Assembly: GCA_014584605.1 (NCBI GenBank)
Contig: JACTMO010000059.1
Coordinates: 35,911-99,910 of the forward strand
DNA: 64,000 nt
Direction: 5' to 3'
Origin: Bacteroidota bacterium
GTDB lineage: Bacteria; Bacteroidota; Bacteroidia; Flavobacteriales_F; PHOS-HE28
Shown: in pieces, positions 35,501 to 44,383 of the stretch
Position numbering within the stretch: the stretch's first letter is position 1
How the letters are laid out: each line of letters opens with the position of its first letter
Notes under the pieces: model-generated
Databases searched by the model: none
What the model was told of the DNA's origin: nothing
What the model saw: only the letters and a program-made list of their open reading frames with translations
Program-made: the position numbers and the translations under genes

Positions 35501-36072
35501 CACAGCTCGTCAAAGATCTTGACCTGAAAGCCTTTCACAACCACCATCGGCGAGCGTGGTCCACGCAGTTGGGTATCACAGCTCGTCAAAGATCTTGACC
35601 TGAAAGCCTTTCACAACGTGCCCTCTGCATGTCGCCGAGCGCATGGGGTATCACAGCTCGTCAAAGATCTTGACCTGAAAGCCTTTCACAACCCGCACCG
35701 CGCTGCTGTTGCAGGTTGCCTTGGTATCACAGCTCGTCAAAGATCTTGACCTGAAAGCCTTTCACAACGCCTCCGCCGGCGGTCCTGTGATGGGCGTCGG
35801 TATCACAGCTCGTCAAAGATCTTGACCTGAAAGCCTTTCACAACTGAACTGGAGTGGGCACGGAAACAAGAGGCGGTATCACAGCTCGTCAAAGATCTTG
35901 ACCTGAAAGCCTTTCACAACAACACCAGGTAGACGCCTGCGCCGGACACGGGTATCACAGCTCGTCAAAGATCTTGACCTGAAAGCCTTTCACAACTGTG
36001 CTTTATAACTTAGACGAAGAACAGCAGGTATCACAGCTCGTCAAAGATCTTGACCTGAAAGCCTTTCACAAC

Positions 36073-36102
36073 GGCGATGTAGAAGTGGGTGTAGCGGTCG
36101 AG
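36073..36102 (-). repeat. CRISPR spacer duplicated at 37040-37069
   Basis: The 30-nt spacer beginning GGCGATGTAGAAGTGG and ending AGCGGTCGAG occurs identically at 37040-37069, 967 bp away. The neighbouring spacers on both sides differ. Confidence 0.95.
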
Positions 36103-36128
36103 GGTATCACAGCTCGTCAAAGATCAAC
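36103..36128 (-). repeat. CRISPR repeat 51 with a 20-bp internal deletion
   Basis: Reads through GGTATC...AAAGATC and then directly AAC; the segment TTGACCTGAAAGCCTTTCAC is missing. In crRNA orientation the lost part is nt 4-23, the portion that pairs with the tracrRNA. Confidence 0.9.
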
Positions 36129-37069
36129 CTGGGCGCGCAGGGCGCCGAGGTCGGTGGCGGTATCACAGCTCGTCAAAGATCTTGACCTGAAAGCCTTTCA
36201 CAACCAGCTCCAACTGGCGGCCGGGGTCGTATTCGGTATCACAGCTCGTCAAAGATCTTGACCTGAAAGCCTTTCACAACCATCTGCAGTGCCTGGAGGC
36301 GTTCGCGGGTGGTATCACAGCTCGTCAAAGATCTTGACCTGAAAGCCTTTCACAACCACGCCCACCGTGGGCGGATATTACCTCGTGGTATCACAGCTCG
36401 TCAAAGATCTTGACCTGAAAGCCTTTCACAACTGGAGCGGCGTACTGCCCAACACCTGATCCGGTATCACAGCTCGTCAAAGATCTTGACCTGAAAGCCT
36501 TTCACAACGAACCCTGCGCCCAGTGCGGGCCTTTGGTGGGTATCACAGCTCGTCAAAGATCTTGACCTGAAAGCCTTTCACAACCGGTCGACATCTGGGA
36601 GCTCATCTGCGCGAGGTATCACAGCTCGTCAAAGATCTTGACCTGAAAGCCTTTCACAACAGGGGTACCGTAGGCGTGGATCAGCCAAGAGGTATCACAG
36701 CTCGTCAAAGATCTTGACCTGAAAGCCTTTCACAACCGCAGCGTTCAGCAGGGCGCAACTTTCCTTGGTATCACAGCTCGTCAAAGATCTTGACCTGAAA
36801 GCCTTTCACAACAAGATGACACTCCGAACGATGTACCTGCAGGTATCACAGCTCGTCAAAGATCTTGACCTGAAAGCCTTTCACAACCTACCTTTTCGCT
36901 TTGCCATGGGTCGCAAAGGTATCACAGCTCGTCAAAGATCTTGACCTGAAAGCCTTTCACAACCAACTCCAGCACCGTGGCTGCCGAACCCCGGGTATCA
37001 CAGCTCGTCAAAGATCTTGACCTGAAAGCCTTTCACAACGGCGATGTAGAAGTGGGTGTAGCGGTCGAG

Positions 37070-37125
37070 GGTATCACAGCTCGTCAAAGATCGTCAAAGA
37101 TCTTGACCTGAAAGCCTTTCACAAC
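37070..37125 (-). repeat. CRISPR repeat 64 with a 10-bp internal tandem duplication
   Basis: The sequence GTCAAAGATC is present twice in tandem, giving a 56-bp repeat. The duplication breaks at the same GATC as the deletion in repeat 51, and both abnormal repeats follow the same duplicated spacer. Confidence 0.9.
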
Positions 37126-39785
37126 ATGGTATCGGGTATGTTCAGGCTTGAGGCCGGTATCACAGCTCGTCAAAGATCTTGACCTGAAAGCCTTTCACAA
37201 CCGCTTGCGGCCGATGGCCTTCTGCCCTCCGGGTATCACAGCTCGTCAAAGATCTTGACCTGAAAGCCTTTCACAACGAACACCGGCATCCGGCCGACCC
37301 CTGCCGTGGTATCACAGCTCGTCAAAGATCTTGACCTGAAAGCCTTTCACAACCCGATGCGTTGTGTGATGCGGTGGACGAGGGGTATCACAGCTCGTCA
37401 AAGATCTTGACCTGAAAGCCTTTCACAACATGTGCCGGGGTTACTTGGCACAGAACGGCGGTATCACAGCTCGTCAAAGATCTTGACCTGAAAGCCTTTC
37501 ACAACATCGACGAGCGGGTCATCAGCCGCGCCGCCCGGTATCACAGCTCGTCAAAGATCTTGACCTGAAAGCCTTTCACAACCATGATGATGCGGGCGCG
37601 GAAGGAGGCACCGGTATCACAGCTCGTCAAAGATCTTGACCTGAAAGCCTTTCACAACGATGCGGGCACCGCCTCCGATGCTGGCGCGGGTATCACAGCT
37701 CGTCAAAGATCTTGACCTGAAAGCCTTTCACAACTTATCGCGAACGGTTCCGGCGAACATTTACGGTATCACAGCTCGTCAAAGATCTTGACCTGAAAGC
37801 CTTTCACAACTGGTCCATACTGAGAGAGCAAAGCGGATCGGGTATCACAGCTCGTCAAAGATCTTGACCTGAAAGCCTTTCACAACGACGTTGGCGCCAT
37901 ATCCGACGCTGGCGCCGGTATCACAGCTCGTCAAAGATCTTGACCTGAAAGCCTTTCACAACTGCGTAGGTGAAGCCGGGAAGGTGGACGGCGGTATCAC
38001 AGCTCGTCAAAGATCTTGACCTGAAAGCCTTTCACAACGGCCTATCGCATCGCCCGCGCCTTCACCGGGGTATCACAGCTCGTCAAAGATCTTGACCTGA
38101 AAGCCTTTCACAACTTCGGAACCTCGAAGCCGAGGGCCACATAGGGTATCACAGCTCGTCAAAGATCTTGACCTGAAAGCCTTTCACAACACCTCCCGAT
38201 CGTGCCATCGGGGGAACGCTGGTATCACAGCTCGTCAAAGATCTTGACCTGAAAGCCTTTCACAACCGCAAAGCGTCTCTTGGTGGCGGACGCGGAGGTA
38301 TCACAGCTCGTCAAAGATCTTGACCTGAAAGCCTTTCACAACCGGATCACCCGTGCCCGCACCCGCCTGTCGGGTATCACAGCTCGTCAAAGATCTTGAC
38401 CTGAAAGCCTTTCACAACATCCCCAACCAGCCCCTCGCGTTCAACACGGGTATCACAGCTCGTCAAAGATCTTGACCTGAAAGCCTTTCACAACCCACAT
38501 CGAGCGCTTCATGCGCCACATCTTGGTATCACAGCTCGTCAAAGATCTTGACCTGAAAGCCTTTCACAACCAGGGATGCGCTCTCCACATGCTTGAACCA
38601 GGTATCACAGCTCGTCAAAGATCTTGACCTGAAAGCCTTTCACAACCCTGGTGGACCAGGAGGGCGCCCGCGCCGTGGTATCACAGCTCGTCAAAGATCT
38701 TGACCTGAAAGCCTTTCACAACTGCGCCCGCTGGATCGGCGAACGCATCAACGGTATCACAGCTCGTCAAAGATCTTGACCTGAAAGCCTTTCACAACCA
38801 GAAGACCACCGGCGACGGCGGCGCGGAGGGTATCACAGCTCGTCAAAGATCTTGACCTGAAAGCCTTTCACAACGGGGGCGCGGGCGGCAGGTGATGCTG
38901 CGTAGGTATCACAGCTCGTCAAAGATCTTGACCTGAAAGCCTTTCACAACCGCCGGGTCTCCGCGCACGGTGGAGATGTAGGTATCACAGCTCGTCAAAG
39001 ATCTTGACCTGAAAGCCTTTCACAACAGGCATCAACGGGACTGAGGCGTGGGAGCGGGTATCACAGCTCGTCAAAGATCTTGACCTGAAAGCCTTTCACA
39101 ACCGTTGCTCTCCCAGTATGGACCGAAAAATTGGTATCACAGCTCGTCAAAGATCTTGACCTGAAAGCCTTTCACAACCACGTCGCTCGCGTCCTCGGTG
39201 TCGTCGACGGTATCACAGCTCGTCAAAGATCTTGACCTGAAAGCCTTTCACAACGTTGAGGACAGCAGCACGCCAGGTGTTGAAGGTATCACAGCTCGTC
39301 AAAGATCTTGACCTGAAAGCCTTTCACAACGGCAGGCAGCACCCCCACCACGGCCGCCACGGTATCACAGCTCGTCAAAGATCTTGACCTGAAAGCCTTT
39401 CACAACCTACCCGGGATCTACCCCCAGACGAGAAGGGTATCACAGCTCGTCAAAGATCTTGACCTGAAAGCCTTTCACAACCACCCTGTGGCAGCGCTTC
39501 CTGCGGGATGCGGTATCACAGCTCGTCAAAGATCTTGACCTGAAAGCCTTTCACAACAAGCTACTGACGCATGCCAGCATCCTCCCAGGTATCACAGCTC
39601 GTCAAAGATCTTGACCTGAAAGCCTTTCACAACTCCAAGTCGCAAGCCCAGGACAGCGAGTACGGTATCACAGCTCGTCAAAGATCTTGACCTGAAAGCC
39701 TTTCACAACTCCCTTACGCTGTTGTCGGTAAGGACAAAAGGTATCACAGCTCGTCAAAGATCTTGACCTGAAAGCCTTTCACATC

Positions 39786-40150
39786 GGTGGTGCGCAGGTC
39801 GAGCCAGGTCCCTGTCCCGTGCCGGCGACCGGCATCGGTCGAAGGGGAAGGTGGCCCCGGCCGCTTTGTTCGTCGATGGCCGTGGGCGGCGGTATTCGGC
39901 GTGCTTCCGGCTTGCGCCTCTGACCTACAGGAGGTGCTGCAGCTTGGCCGCGGAGGCGTGCAGGGTGCCCTCCTGGCGCATCCGTTCCAGCGCTGCTGGG
40001 GTCTGCCCGGGGCTGCGGTCCTGGCGTTCGGTATGCGGGAATGAAGGTGCGTACGTACCGGGAGGGCGGCGCGGCAGGGGAGAAGGGCGGCCTGGGGGCG
40101 TTCGTGCGCGGCGCCCCCCTTCCTTCGCCAATGCCGACCTTTGGGGCGCG
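39786..40150. other. Gene-free region between the array and obg; expected leader side
   Basis: 365 bp, GC-rich throughout. If crRNAs are read from the minus strand this should hold the leader, yet no AT-rich stretch and no TAnnTTTG-type promoter facing the array was seen. A short reading frame at 39787-40044 (+) and a minus-strand frame ending LQHLL at 39925 exist, but neither has a recognisable family or start context, so neither is called as a gene. Nothing else was recognised. Confidence 0.5.
40136..40143 (+). promoter_or_regulatory. -7-like element GACCTTTG before obg
   Basis: GACCTTTG ends 7 nt before the obg ATG. It has the same G-for-T change at its first position as the GATCTTTG inside each CRISPR repeat. 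Confidence 0.35.
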
Positions 40151-41173
40151 ATGAACTTCATCGACCACATCCGCATCGAGTGCCGCAGCGGCAAGGGGGG
40201 CGCCGGCTCGCGCCATCTGCGGCGCGAGAAATACATGCCCAAGGGCGGCCCCGACGGCGGCGACGGGGGCCGGGGCGGCCACGTGATCCTGCGCGGCAAC
40301 GCCCAGCAGTGGACCCTTTTGCACCTGCGCTACACCAAGCACGTGATCGCCGGCGACGGCGAGAGCGGCGGCGCCAACCAGTGCAGCGGCAAGGCCGGCC
40401 GCGACGTGGTGATCGAGGTGCCCCTGGGCACGGTGGTGCGCCACAGCGATACCGGGGAGGTGATGGCCGAGGTGCTGAAGGACGGCGAGGAGGTGGTGCT
40501 GCTGGCCGGCGGCCGCGGCGGCCTGGGCAACCAGCACTTCAAGAGCAGCACCAACCAGACCCCGCGCTATGCGCAGCCCGGCGAACCGGGCATCAGCCAG
40601 TGGGTGGCCATGGAGCTGAAGGTGCTGGCCGACGTGGGGCTGGTGGGCTTCCCCAACGCGGGCAAGAGCACCCTGCTGGCCGCCATCACCGCCGCCAAGC
40701 CCAAGATCGCCGACTACGCCTTCACCACCCTCACGCCCAACCTGGGCATCGTGCCCTACCGCGACCACAAGAGCTTCGTGATGGCCGACATCCCCGGCAT
40801 CATCGAAGGGGCCCACGAAGGCCGCGGCCTCGGCCTGCGCTTCCTGCGCCACATCGAGCGCAACAGCGTGCTGCTGTTCATGATCCCCGCCGACAGCCGG
40901 AACATCCGCCACGACTACGCCGTGCTGCTCAACGAACTGGAACAGTACAGCCCCGAACTGCTGGACAAGGACCGCCTGCTGGCCATCACCAAGTGCGACA
41001 TGCTGGACGCCGGGATGATGGAGCAGCTCCGGGGCGAGCTGCCCGAAGGGGTGGACAGCGTGCTGATCAGCAGCGTGGCCGGCATCGGCCTGGAGGAGCT
41101 GAAGGACAAGCTGTGGAAGCTGCTGCACCGCCCGGTGACGCAGCGCACGGAATTCCCCGAGTGGAGCGTGTGA
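40151..41173 (+). CDS. obg: GTPase Obg (ribosome assembly / stress GTPase)
   Basis: 340 residues. Obg binds the large ribosomal subunit and GTP or ppGpp, and is essential in many bacteria. The Gly-rich Obg fold fills residues 1-158 ([62 protein letters not shown]). The G domain follows with G1 [14 protein letters not shown] (about residues 160-173), switch TTLTPNLG, G3 [19 protein letters not shown]4 AITKCDML (TKCD in place of NKxD, a usual variant in Bacteroidota) and a G5-like SSVAG. There is no extra C-terminal OCT domain, as is normal for this phylum. The real start is ATG 40151, although the frame is open further upstream. Followed by a PAP2 gene 2 bp after the stop. Confidence 0.96.
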   Translation: MNFIDHIRIECRSGKGGAGSRHLRREKYMPKGGPDGGDGGRGGHVILRGNAQQWTLLHLRYTKHVIAGDGESGGANQCSGKAGRDVVIEVPLGTVVRHSDTGEVMAEVLKDGEEVVLLAGGRGGLGNQHFKSSTNQTPRYAQPGEPGISQWVAMELKVLADVGLVGFPNAGKSTLLAAITAAKPKIADYAFTTLTPNLGIVPYRDHKSFVMADIPGIIEGAHEGRGLGLRFLRHIERNSVLLFMIPADSRNIRHDYAVLLNELEQYSPELLDKDRLLAITKCDMLDAGMMEQLRGELPEGVDSVLISSVAGIGLEELKDKLWKLLHRPVTQRTEFPEWSV

Positions 41174-41175
41174 CG

Positions 41176-41766
41176 ATGCTGGAACGCCTGGACGAACTGG
41201 ACCGTGCGGCCTTCCTGGCGATCAACGGCGCGCACGCCCCCTGGGCCGACGGCGTGATGGCGCTGGCCTCGGCCATGCCCACCTGGTTCCCGGTGTACGC
41301 CCTGCTGCTGGTGGTGCTGCTGCGCCGCTACGGCCGTGCCGCGTTCGCCTGGTGCCTGCCCGTGATCGCACTGATGGTGCTGTGCAGCGACAGCGGCAGC
41401 GTGGTGCTGATCAAGAACACCGTGCAGCGGCTGCGCCCCTGCCATGAGCCGGCGCTGCAGGGGCTCGTTCACCTGTGGAACGGCCATTGCGGAGGGCGCT
41501 ACGGCTTCGTGTCGTCGCACGCCAGCAACCACTTCGCCATCGCCGTGTTCATGGCGCGCGCGTTGCAGGGAAGGCCCGCATGGGCCGCCGGTGCCCTGCT
41601 GGGCTGGGCCAGCTTCGTGGGCTACAGCCGCATCCACCTCGGCGTTCACTACCCCGGCGACGTGCTGGCCGGTGCCGTGTACGGCGGGGCCGTGGGCGCG
41701 CTCTGCTTCACCCTCTTTCGGGGCGTGCTCCGGTGGCGCGGTGTGCGGCCCGTGCACACGCCCTGA
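41176..41766 (+). CDS. PAP2-family membrane phosphatase
   Basis: 196 residues, start 3 bp after the obg stop. Hydrophobic segments at about 35-55, 60-80, 125-150 and 165-185 place it in the inner membrane. The three PAP2 signature motifs are visible: KNTVQRLRPCHEP (KX6RP), SSHASNHFA (SxH in the PSGH position) and SRIHLGVHYPGDVLAG (SRx5Hx3D). Members dephosphorylate undecaprenyl pyrophosphate, phosphatidic acid or phosphatidylglycerophosphate, and sequence alone does not decide. The proximity to obg suggests one transcript. The first motif-2 residue is Ser rather than Pro, which is tolerated in the family. Confidence 0.88.
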   Translation: MLERLDELDRAAFLAINGAHAPWADGVMALASAMPTWFPVYALLLVVLLRRYGRAAFAWCLPVIALMVLCSDSGSVVLIKNTVQRLRPCHEPALQGLVHLWNGHCGGRYGFVSSHASNHFAIAVFMARALQGRPAWAAGALLGWASFVGYSRIHLGVHYPGDVLAGAVYGGAVGALCFTLFRGVLRWRGVRPVHTP

Positions 41767-41798
41767 GCCTGCGCCATGCACCAACGGACCTTCGAAGG

Positions 41799-42167
41799 AT
41801 GAACGTGTGGGCAGCGATATTCCTGGGTGGCGGAATCGGCAGTTTGATGCGCTATGGTCTCTCCAGGGCGCTGTTGGCCTTGGACCTGCGCGGGGCATTC
41901 CCCTGGGCCACCTTCCTGGCGAACTTGCTGGCCACCGGCATCCTGGCCTGGGCCTTGCTGCGCATGCAGCCGCATTTCCAGCACCGTCCAGCGTGGGCGG
42001 CATTCATCGCCGTAGGGGTCTGCGGTGGCTTCAGCACCTTCAGTACCTTCAGCTACGAGAATTTCCTACTGTTCCGCGAAGGCCTTCCCGGCCTGGCGTT
42101 GATCAATATCCTCCTCAACACCTTCGCATGTCTGGCCGTCTTCTATTGGGTCGCCCGCTACACTTGA
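41799..42167 (+). CDS. crcB: Fluoride channel CrcB/Fluc
   Basis: 122 residues with four hydrophobic helices. Fluc channels export fluoride as dual-topology dimers in the inner membrane. Family residues: GGGIGSLMRYGLSR in helix 1, FPWATFLANLLAT (with the conserved N) in helix 2, and VGVCGGFSTFSTFSYEN in helix 3, carrying the GGxTTFSTF-like fluoride path Phe residues. All are intact. There is no room for a fluoride riboswitch in the 32 bp upstream, and none of its pseudoknot features was seen. The 3' end overlaps the start of the phosphatase gene by 40 bp. Confidence 0.93.
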   Translation: MNVWAAIFLGGGIGSLMRYGLSRALLALDLRGAFPWATFLANLLATGILAWALLRMQPHFQHRPAWAAFIAVGVCGGFSTFSTFSYENFLLFREGLPGLALINILLNTFACLAVFYWVARYT

Positions 42168-43813
42168 GGGCGCTTCCGCTCCTCTGTGCATCAGTCCTTC
42201 CGGCGCTGTTATCTGCCCAGCCCACCTGGCAGCAGCCGCCCCGGCTGGTGGTGGGCATCGTGGTGGACCAGATGCGCGCGGACTACATCCTGCGGTTCTG
42301 GGACAACTTCGGGGAGGGCGGCTTCAAGCGGCTGGTGGGGCAGGGGGCCTTTCTGCGCGATGCCCACTACCCGTACGCCCAGACCAACACCGGGCCCGGC
42401 CATGCCAGCATCTTCACGGGCACCACGCCGTGCGACCACGGCATTGTGGCCAACGACATGTTCTTCCGCTCGCGGAACGCCCTGGTGAACTGCGTGCAGG
42501 ACGACGCCGTGACCGGCGTGGGCGGCGGCGGCCCCCGCAGCAGGCGTTCGCCCGTGAACCTGTACGCCAGCACACTGGCCGACGAGCTGGAGCGCCGCAC
42601 CGAGGGCCGGTCCCACACCGTTGGCGTGGCCATGAAGGACCGCGGCGCCATCCTGCCCATCGGCCGCATGGGCGATGCGGCCTACTGGTTCTTCGGCCAG
42701 GCCGATGGGGCCTTCGGCAGCAGCACCTGGTACATGGACAGCCTGCCGGCGTGGATGCGCGCCTTCAACGCCCGGGGGCTGGCGCACGAACAGCTGCGCG
42801 GGACCTGGAAGCCGCTGCTGCCCCTGGACCGCTACCACAGCGCGCTGCCCGACGACAACCCGTACGAACGGCCGCTGCCGGGGACCGAACGGCCCACCCT
42901 GCCGGTGGACCTGGCCAGGGCCTTCGCCGACAGCCAGGACGACATGGAACTGCTGCTGCAGATCCCCGCAAGCCTGACCCTGACCACCGAACTGGCCCTG
43001 GCCGCCATCGACGGCGAAGGCCTGGGGCGCGATGAGGTGCCCGACCTGCTGTCCGTGAGCTACAGCGCCACCGACGAGCTCGGCCACGAGATGGGCGTCC
43101 GCGCGCTGGAGGTGGAGGACATGTACCTGCGGCTGGACCGCGAGCTGGAACGGCTGCTGCAGGAACTGGACCGCCGGGTCGGGGCCGGTGCTTACACCCT
43201 CTTCCTCACCGCCGACCACGGCGCCGGGGACGTGCCCGCCCTGCTGGCCGACCAACGGGCGAGCGCCGGCCTGGTGGACGTGGCGGCCCTGGTGGACAGC
43301 GTGCAAGCGCAGCTGACCGCACGCTACGGGGCGGGCAACTGGGTGCGCAGGCGGGTCAAGGAACAGATCTTCCTGAACGACTCGCTGATCCAGGCCCGGG
43401 GGCTTGAGCCGGTGAAGGTGCAGCGCACCGCCGCCGATGCCGTGCGCCCGATCGCCGGCGTGGCCGAGGCGCATGCCACGGCCGACCTGTTGCGCGGTTC
43501 GTTGCCCTCCGAACGGGCCGCCATGGTGCTGCGCGGCCTGATGCCCGAACGCAGCGGCGACCTGTGCATCGTGCTGCGCCCGGGCCACCTGCTGGGAAGG
43601 ACCGGAGCCTCCCAACGGGGCACCGACCACGGCATGCCCTGGACCTACGACACGCACGTGCCGGTGCTCTTCTTCGGCAAGGGCATCCGGCCCGGCGAGG
43701 TGCTGCGGCGCACCTCCATCACCGACATCGCCCCCACGATGGCCCTGCTGCTGGGCACCGCCCTGCCCGACGCGTGCAGCGGTCGCCCCCTGCCCGAGGT
43801 GCTGGCCCCCTGA
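42128..43813 (+). CDS. PafA-type alkaline phosphatase, exported
   Basis: 561 residues from ATG 42128, which overlaps crcB by 40 bp and opens a signal peptide (LHLRALPLLCASVLPALLSAQ). The mature chain starts RLVVGIVVDQMRADYILRFWDNF, the typical first metal-binding strand of the alkaline phosphatase superfamily of PafA type. The nucleophile is the Thr in YAQTNTGPGHASIFTGTTP (about residue 89). Metal ligands are found in SYSATDELGHEMG (Asp and His), LFLTADHGAG (Asp and His) and GTDHGMPWTYDTHVPVLFFG (His). It therefore probably hydrolyses phosphomonoesters in the periplasm without phosphate repression, as PafA does. No Pho-type regulation was seen. Confidence 0.88.
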   Translation: MSGRLLLGRPLHLRALPLLCASVLPALLSAQPTWQQPPRLVVGIVVDQMRADYILRFWDNFGEGGFKRLVGQGAFLRDAHYPYAQTNTGPGHASIFTGTTPCDHGIVANDMFFRSRNALVNCVQDDAVTGVGGGGPRSRRSPVNLYASTLADELERRTEGRSHTVGVAMKDRGAILPIGRMGDAAYWFFGQADGAFGSSTWYMDSLPAWMRAFNARGLAHEQLRGTWKPLLPLDRYHSALPDDNPYERPLPGTERPTLPVDLARAFADSQDDMELLLQIPASLTLTTELALAAIDGEGLGRDEVPDLLSVSYSATDELGHEMGVRALEVEDMYLRLDRELERLLQELDRRVGAGAYTLFLTADHGAGDVPALLADQRASAGLVDVAALVDSVQAQLTARYGAGNWVRRRVKEQIFLNDSLIQARGLEPVKVQRTAADAVRPIAGVAEAHATADLLRGSLPSERAAMVLRGLMPERSGDLCIVLRPGHLLGRTGASQRGTDHGMPWTYDTHVPVLFFGKGIRPGEVLRRTSITDIAPTMALLLGTALPDACSGRPLPEVLAP

Positions 43814-43878
43814 GCTGTCCACAACCGTCGGAGGATATCCACAGCCGCTCCGTCCACGACGGCCTGTCGTTCGTCGAA

Positions 43879-43886
43879 TACTTTCG
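43879..43886 (+). promoter_or_regulatory. -7-like element TACTTTCG before the small STAS-like gene
   Basis: TACTTTCG ends 5 nt before the GTG start at 43892, again in the position giving a leaderless or nearly leaderless mRNA. Confidence 0.35.
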
Positions 43887-43891
43887 GTGCC

Positions 43892-44299
43892 GTGAGCGAG
43901 GTGCTGACCGCCATCGAAGTGGCCCCCTACGAGCTCTGGCGGGAGGAAGGGGTGCTTCGCGTCCGCCTCAAGGCCCGCACCGGCATCGACCTGCACGCCA
44001 TGCGCGACCTGCTGCGCCTGGCCCAGGCGATGGACCCCGGCGGACACATGCCCCTGGTGGTGGAACTGCGTGAGCAGGTGCGGGTGCTGCCCGAGGCGCG
44101 CACCCTGCTGGTGCGCTGCAGCCGCAAGCGCGGCCGTCCCGTCGCCTTCCTGGCCGCCGAACGCAGCGACCGCCTTCAGGCCGAGTTCTTCCTGCGCTTC
44201 AACCGGCCCTCCTTCCCCTTCCGCGTGTGCACCGACCTGGAGGACGCCGCCGACTGGGTGCTGCGCTGGGCGCCCCTGCCGGTGCCGCCATCGGCCTGA
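43892..44299 (+). CDS. Hypothetical protein, STAS/DUF7793-like
   Basis: 135 residues from a GTG start. No firm family. The layout (LWREEGVLRVRLKARTGIDLHAMRDLLRLAQ, PLVVELREQVRVLPEARTLLVRC, RPVAFLAAERSDRLQAEFFLRFNRPSFPFRVCTDLEDAADWV) alternates strand and helix in the way of the SpoIIAA/STAS-like small proteins that Bacteroidota often carry, including the R..A.F.....P..PFR.F.....A..WL ending. These are thought to be cytoplasmic, with unknown function. It lies alone between the phosphatase and the OmpA-family gene. Confidence 0.6.
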   Translation: MSEVLTAIEVAPYELWREEGVLRVRLKARTGIDLHAMRDLLRLAQAMDPGGHMPLVVELREQVRVLPEARTLLVRCSRKRGRPVAFLAAERSDRLQAEFFLRFNRPSFPFRVCTDLEDAADWVLRWAPLPVPPSA

Positions 44300-44383
44300 C
44301 CTGTTGATCGCGCTGTGGGCATCTTGCCTGCGGAAGCCGCTGCGGCAGCCTCCGGGGCAGGCTATGTTCACCCCTTCGGAGCC

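Larger units (their letters stand above)
32337..39785 (-). CRISPR. CRISPR array, 99 repeats of 46 bp, 98 spacers, transcribed from the minus strand
   Basis: Repeat starts were counted one by one from 32337 to 39740. The plus-strand repeat begins GGTATCACAGCTCGTC and ends GCCTTTCACAAC; in crRNA orientation it begins GTTGTGAAAGG and ends GTGATACC. The period is 75-77 bp, with spacers of 29-31 bp. Ninety-five of the repeats seem identical; exceptions are number 3 (5' truncated), 51 (internal deletion), 64 (internal duplication) and 99 (CACATC instead of CACAAC at its end). The minus-strand assignment follows from the tracrRNA anti-repeat and from the rule that type II crRNAs keep the 5' part of the repeat. 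Spacers are diverse in GC content, and several read as open coding sequence, as expected for phage-derived protospacers. The leader should be at the right end. Confidence 0.97.

Noticed and set aside
32834..36261. Short reading frames with repeated [15 protein letters not shown] translations inside the array
   Set aside because: They are translations of the CRISPR repeat itself running through individual spacers and have no independent coding support.
39787..40044. Possible small gene between the array and obg
   Set aside because: Begins within two bases of the array end, has no recognisable domain and no start context; treated as gene-free.
41767..41798. Fluoride riboswitch before crcB
   Set aside because: Only 32 bp separate crcB from the previous gene, and no pseudoknot pattern is visible.
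43814..43860. Two TATCCACA/TGTCCACA sequences resembling DnaA boxes
   Set aside because: Only two imperfect sites, with no dnaA or dnaN, no AT-rich unwinding region and no further boxes; not an origin.
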